DNA of 5,383 bases from Actinomycetota bacterium (GTDB lineage Bacteria; Actinomycetota; Thermoleophilia; Gaiellales; Gaiellaceae): positions 1 to 5,383 of the forward strand of contig JACCYG010000170.1 in the NCBI GenBank assembly GCA_013696595.1, given 5' to 3'. The notes under the pieces were generated by a model. It had not been told where the DNA came from, ran no database searches, and saw only the letters and a list, made by a program, of their open reading frames with translations. The position numbers and the translations under genes were made by a program. The first letter of the stretch is position 1. Every line of letters begins with the position of its first letter. Below, piece by piece: positions 5,340-5,383 of this stretch.

Positions 5340-5345
5340 TAGACT
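5340..5345 (+). promoter_or_regulatory. Candidate leaderless promoter -10 box (TAGACT) before the last gene
   Basis: TAGACT begins four nt after the sigma gene's stop codon and ends six nt before ATG 5352, the same geometry as TACACT before the TPR gene. No Shine-Dalgarno site lies in front of this ATG. Confidence 0.4.
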
Positions 5346-5351
5346 CGCCGC

Positions 5352-5383
5352 ATGCCTCGAGACGCGGCCGACCCTGCCTGGCT
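5352..5383 (+). CDS. Start of an unidentified gene (cut by the right edge)
   Basis: ATG 5352 opens a frame reading MPRDAADPAW with no stop before the window ends, 16 nt after the sigma gene. Only ten full codons are visible, so the product cannot be named. The TAGACT box six nt upstream is the main support that this is a real, possibly leaderless start. It could instead be a chance ATG. Confidence 0.35.
   Translation, partial: MPRDAADPAW

Overview
The window is very GC-rich, with dense codon use typical of a high-GC actinobacterium. It carries the actinobacterial CysO-type cysteine pathway and several starts without Shine-Dalgarno sites. I infer Actinomycetota, possibly Thermoleophilia (Gaiella/Solirubrobacter-like); the lineage is inference, not shown.

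Left half (1-3020, minus strand, read right to left): one tightly packed operon. It starts with a rhodanese-ThiF (MoeZ/MoeB-like) activating enzyme (1842-3020). Next comes a gene (631-1845) that reads continuously through a CysO-like ubiquitin-fold sulfur carrier and a CysM-like O-phosphoserine sulfhydrylase. A Mec-like JAMM zinc peptidase follows (260-637), and then the first 80 codons of a putative lipoprotein (242 to beyond base 1). The first three genes overlap by a few bases (4 and 7 nt) and the lipoprotein starts 17 nt after mec. Expected chemistry, from M. tuberculosis: the ThiF domain adenylates the CysO C-terminal glycine, and the rhodanese domain or another donor supplies sulfur to give CysO-thiocarboxylate. 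CysM then joins this sulfur to O-phosphoserine, and Mec releases cysteine from the CysO-Cys adduct.

Main anomaly: CysO's terminal Gly-Gly is not followed by a stop but runs in frame into CysM, so the carboxylate that must be activated is buried. The junction is a run of five G with a TGA in the -1 frame, placed so that a one-base slip would give the canonical -AGG end. Real fusion with proteolytic maturation, programmed slippage and an indel error in the sequence are all open.

Right half (3100-5383, plus strand): a divergent gene for a membrane-anchored TPR protein (3100-4101), a 148-bp intergenic region with an 18-bp perfect palindrome and promoter-like elements, a primary-type sigma-70 factor (4250-5335), and the first codons of another gene (from 5352). 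TANACT hexamers sit just upstream of three of the starts, which suggests leaderless or near-leaderless transcription. The longest gene-free stretch is 4102-4249; 3021-3099 is a compact divergent promoter region. I saw no RNA genes, CRISPR arrays, insertion sequences or long repeats.
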